Source: Marinimicrococcus sp033875255 (GTDB lineage Bacteria > Pseudomonadota > Alphaproteobacteria > Geminicoccales > Geminicoccaceae). Taken from it: a stretch of 64,000 nucleotides of DNA. Made by a program: the position numbers and the translations under genes. The DNA lies in contig JAWZSN010000006.1 in assembly GCA_033875255.1 (NCBI GenBank), positions 1-64,000 of the forward strand, in the 5' to 3' direction. This document shows, in pieces, positions 61,807 to 64,000 of this stretch (within the stretch, counting starts at the first letter, position 1; each line of letters starts with the position of its first letter). Under the pieces are notes generated by a model. It worked only from the letters and a program-made list of their open reading frames with translations, made no database searches and had not been told where the DNA came from.

Positions 61807-63084
61807 TCATCGCCGCTGGGCGGCCGCCAGCGGCGGACGCCTCAGCGCCACGAGAAAGAGGCCCGCGCCAGCAAGGCCGAAGACGGCCGAGCCGAGCAGG
61901 AGGCTGGACATGCCGAGACCGGCATCCAGGACGAGGCCGAAGCTCGCCGGCGAGAGGGCGCTGCCGAACACCATCAAGGCGCCAGCCATGGCGCGGATCG
62001 CCCCCAGATGCCGGGTGCCGTAAAGCTCGGGCCAGAGCGCGTTGACGGTCGTCGACTGGGCGCTGTTGCCGCCTCCCATGAGCGCCATGGAGACGAACGC
62101 CAGGAGCGGGCTGGAGGCGAAAGCCAGCAGCACGAGGGCCGCCACCTGGAACAGCGGCAGGAGCGGGAGCATGCGTGTCGCCCCGAGCCGGTCGACCATC
62201 GCCCCTGCCACCAGCGAGCCGCCGACCGCCGCCAGCGCGTAGAAGGAGAACGAGCTTGCGAAAGTGGCGAGCGACCAGCCCTTCTCGCTCACCAGCACCA
62301 CCTGGTGAAAGAACACGCCGGTGATGATGATCGCAGGCGCCAGCAGGCCGGGCAGCATCAGCCAGAAGCGCCCGTCGCGCAGCACCTGGGCACGCGACCA
62401 GCCGGCGTCGGCGGCCGCGCCGGTCCCGCCTTGAGCGGCCTGCGGCGCCGCGAAGGAGCGCCCGAGCCAGAGCGCCAGCGGCGCCGCCGCCAGCAGCAGG
62501 ACCAGCGCGAACAGCGCCCAGCCGGTGCGCCAGCCCAGCTCCAGGACCGCCACGCCCAAGGGCGGGAAGAGCATCTCGCCGGCGGCGACGCCCAGCGTCG
62601 CGGCACCGACCGCCCGCCCCCGCTCGACGCTGAAGCGCCGGGCCAGGGTGGTCAGCGCGATGTGGACCATCATGCCCTGGCCGGACAGCCGCAGGAGATA
62701 GAGGGCGAGGCCCAGCAGCACGACATGGTGCGAGAGTGCGAGCAGCAGCGTGCCCGCCGCGAGGCCGGCGATCGCCAGGAGAGCGCAGCGGCCTCCCGAC
62801 CATCGGTCAACGACGCGGCCGAGTTGCACGAGGGTCAGGGCGCTGGCCAGCGTCGCCGCCGAGTAGACGCTACCGAACCCGCCGCTGGTGAGCCCGAAGG
62901 CGGCGCGCAGCTCGGCGCCGAAGACGGCGATGAAGTAGGTCTGCCCGAAGCTCGCCACGAAGGTCAGGAACAGGCCGAAGCCGATCTCGCGCGGATGCTT
63001 GAGGAGGAGATTGAGGTAGGCGTGCAAGAAGACGTCCCGCGCTGTCGCGCCGCAGCTTCCCAAGGTGCCGCACGATAGCGGCAC
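61807..63084 (-). CDS. MFS transporter, monocarboxylate/oxalate-formate-like
   Basis: About 425 residues from a GTG at 63084. The frame is open to 63177 but that would run into the neighbouring gene, and TTG 63027 is another option. About twelve TM helices: IGFGLFLTFVASFGQTYFIA first, LGRVVDRWSGGRCALLAIAG (loop 2-3 signature), SGQGMMVHIALTTLARRFSV, and SMALMGGGNSAQSTTVNALW later. Typical of carriers for organic anions. The start is uncertain because no ribosome site is clear. Its end overlaps one possible start of the NTF2-like gene. Confidence 0.8.
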   Translation of the reverse strand: MPLSCGTLGSCGATARDVFLHAYLNLLLKHPREIGFGLFLTFVASFGQTYFIAVFGAELRAAFGLTSGGFGSVYSAATLASALTLVQLGRVVDRWSGGRCALLAIAGLAAGTLLLALSHHVVLLGLALYLLRLSGQGMMVHIALTTLARRFSVERGRAVGAATLGVAAGEMLFPPLGVAVLELGWRTGWALFALVLLLAAAPLALWLGRSFAAPQAAQGGTGAAADAGWSRAQVLRDGRFWLMLPGLLAPAIIITGVFFHQVVLVSEKGWSLATFASSFSFYALAAVGGSLVAGAMVDRLGATRMLPLLPLFQVAALVLLAFASSPLLAFVSMALMGGGNSAQSTTVNALWPELYGTRHLGAIRAMAGALMVFGSALSPASFGLVLDAGLGMSSLLLGSAVFGLAGAGLFLVALRRPPLAAAQRR

Positions 63085-63139
63085 CGGCGGGCCGCGACCA
63101 GTCGTGCCGGCGCAGGCCCGTCCGGTGGCCGGAGCCTGG

Positions 63140-64000
63140 TCAGCCCGCCGCCAGCCGCCGGTCGACCGCCTCGGCAAGACGCCGCAGAGCCGGGGCGATG
63201 GCGACGGGGTAGGCCGTCGCCGCCTCCAGCGTGCGCAACGGCGCCGGCAGGGCGGCGAGCTGGCTGCGGGCGTGGACCCGGCTCTCCGCCAGCGCCGGCG
63301 GCGCGGCGAGGCGCCGACCCTCCCGCATCACCGGCACCAAAAGCGCCTCGCCGTCGCAAGGATCGTCCTCGAGCGTCACCGTGTCGCCGGCCATGCGGCC
63401 CTTCTCGAAGCGCCGCCACACCTGCTTGCGGCCCGGCCAGGTGGCCTTGCCCTCCGAGCGCTTGCGGCGAGCGATCCCGTCATACTCCATGAGCTTGTAG
63501 GCGCAGTCGAGCGAGGGCCGGTCGCCGGAGGTGGTGAGGCTGGTGCCGACGCCGAAGCCGTCGATCGGCGCGCCTGCCCGCAGGAGGCGCGCGACCTCGT
63601 TCTCGTCGAGACTGCCCGAGGCGAAGATCCTCACCGCCGCGAGCCCGCCCTCGTCGAGGATCCCGCGGACCGCGCGGGCATGCGCTGCCAGATCGCCGCT
63701 GTCGAGCCGGACGGCCTGGACCGGGGCGCCTTCGGCCGCGAGACGCGGTGCCAGCCGCACCACTTTCCGGGCGCCCTCCTCGGTATCGTAGGTATCGATC
63801 AGCAGGGTCACCTGGCGGGGCCGCGCCCGGGCGAAGCCGAGGAAGGCCTCCTCCTCGCTGCCATGCGCCTGGATGAAGGAATGGGCCATGGTGCCAAAGG
63901 CCGGCACGCCGAAACGCGCCTCGGCGAGCACCGTGGCGCTGCCGTCGAAGCCCGCGAGATAGGCCGCGCGCGCCGCCAGCAGCCCGGCCTCGGCCCCGTG
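63140..64000 (-). CDS. pncB: Nicotinate phosphoribosyltransferase, 5' end outside window
   Basis: 287 C-terminal residues; the frame runs out of the right edge. EAGLLAARAAYLAGFDGSAT, VPAFGTMAHSFIQAHGSEEE (catalytic His region), VTLLIDTYDTEEGARKVVRL, VQAVRLDSGDLAAHARAVRG and GFGVGTSLTTSGDRPSLDCA (phosphoribosyl-pyrophosphate binding) are diagnostic. It converts nicotinate and PRPP to nicotinate mononucleotide in NAD salvage. The stop is 55 bases before the MFS start. Confidence 0.92.
   Translation of the reverse strand, partial: HGAEAGLLAARAAYLAGFDGSATVLAEARFGVPAFGTMAHSFIQAHGSEEEAFLGFARARPRQVTLLIDTYDTEEGARKVVRLAPRLAAEGAPVQAVRLDSGDLAAHARAVRGILDEGGLAAVRIFASGSLDENEVARLLRAGAPIDGFGVGTSLTTSGDRPSLDCAYKLMEYDGIARRKRSEGKATWPGRKQVWRRFEKGRMAGDTVTLEDDPCDGEALLVPVMREGRRLAAPPALAESRVHARSQLAALPAPLRTLEAATAYPVAIAPALRRLAEAVDRRLAAG

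Noticed and set aside
1..64000. tRNA, rRNA, integrase or attachment-site signals around the accessory regions
   Set aside because: No cloverleaf-like or T-loop sequence, no integrase motif and no matching direct repeats at the island edges were found by reading; a covariance-model scan would be needed to be certain.

Overview
The window is GC-rich DNA with dense operons, frequent 1-4 base gene overlaps and GTG/TTG starts. It carries many ABC and TRAP uptake systems, a glutaryl-CoA dehydrogenase and a tungstate transporter. This fits a free-living heterotrophic alphaproteobacterium (Rhodospirillales/Geminicoccales-like); no marker fixes the genus. I saw no rRNA, tRNA or CRISPR array.

Layout. 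0-4.4 kb: a large type V autotransporter on the minus strand, built mostly of 26-residue repeats and cut by the left edge. 4.9-9.6 kb: a lone sugar-type ABC ATPase, an MFS carrier, then an SDR plus PLP-enzyme operon; between them lie a REP-like element and a decayed copy of the MFS 3' end. 9.7-15 kb: an AcrAB-type RND pump, a divergent AcrR/TtgR-like regulator and an AcrR-type palindrome between them. 15-18.1 kb: a DUF4262 lipoprotein and three unrecognised linked genes. 18.2-25.5 kb: a CUT1 ABC importer followed by a glycerophosphodiesterase and two endonuclease/exonuclease/phosphatase-fold enzymes. 25.6-35.7 kb: a PoxB-like enzyme, aldehyde dehydrogenase, HpaI-type aldolase, ureidoglycolate lyase, a dead class V aminotransferase, a TRAP transporter and an M81 (MlrC) peptidase. 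35.7-40.4 kb: a visibly AT-richer island with an unrecognised acidic protein and an overlapping SNF2/RapA-type helicase; this is the best candidate for an undescribed (possibly anti-phage) system. 40.4-46.7 kb: an enolase-superfamily enzyme, a HAD phosphatase, an excisionase/PBP-type regulator, a PRC-barrel protein and the TupABC tungstate importer. 46.9-50.3 kb: a DUF899 protein, a broken GFA gene, a REP-associated tyrosine transposase (RAYT) with three direct repeats, and AMP nucleosidase. 50.5-56.5 kb: an ABC-F protein, FNT channel, glutaryl-CoA dehydrogenase, thioesterase, YHS protein and sulfotransferase. 56.5-64 kb: a complete branched-chain-type ABC operon (livGF-SBP-livHM order), an NTF2-like protein with an MFS carrier, and the 3' part of nicotinate phosphoribosyltransferase.

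How it fits together. Most of the window is uptake plus catabolism of organic acids, phosphodiesters and amino-acid-like substrates. Accessory signal is concentrated in three places: the helicase island, the RAYT/REP locus with its distant fourth element next to the duplicated MFS tail, and the unknown three-gene operon at 15.9-18.1 kb.
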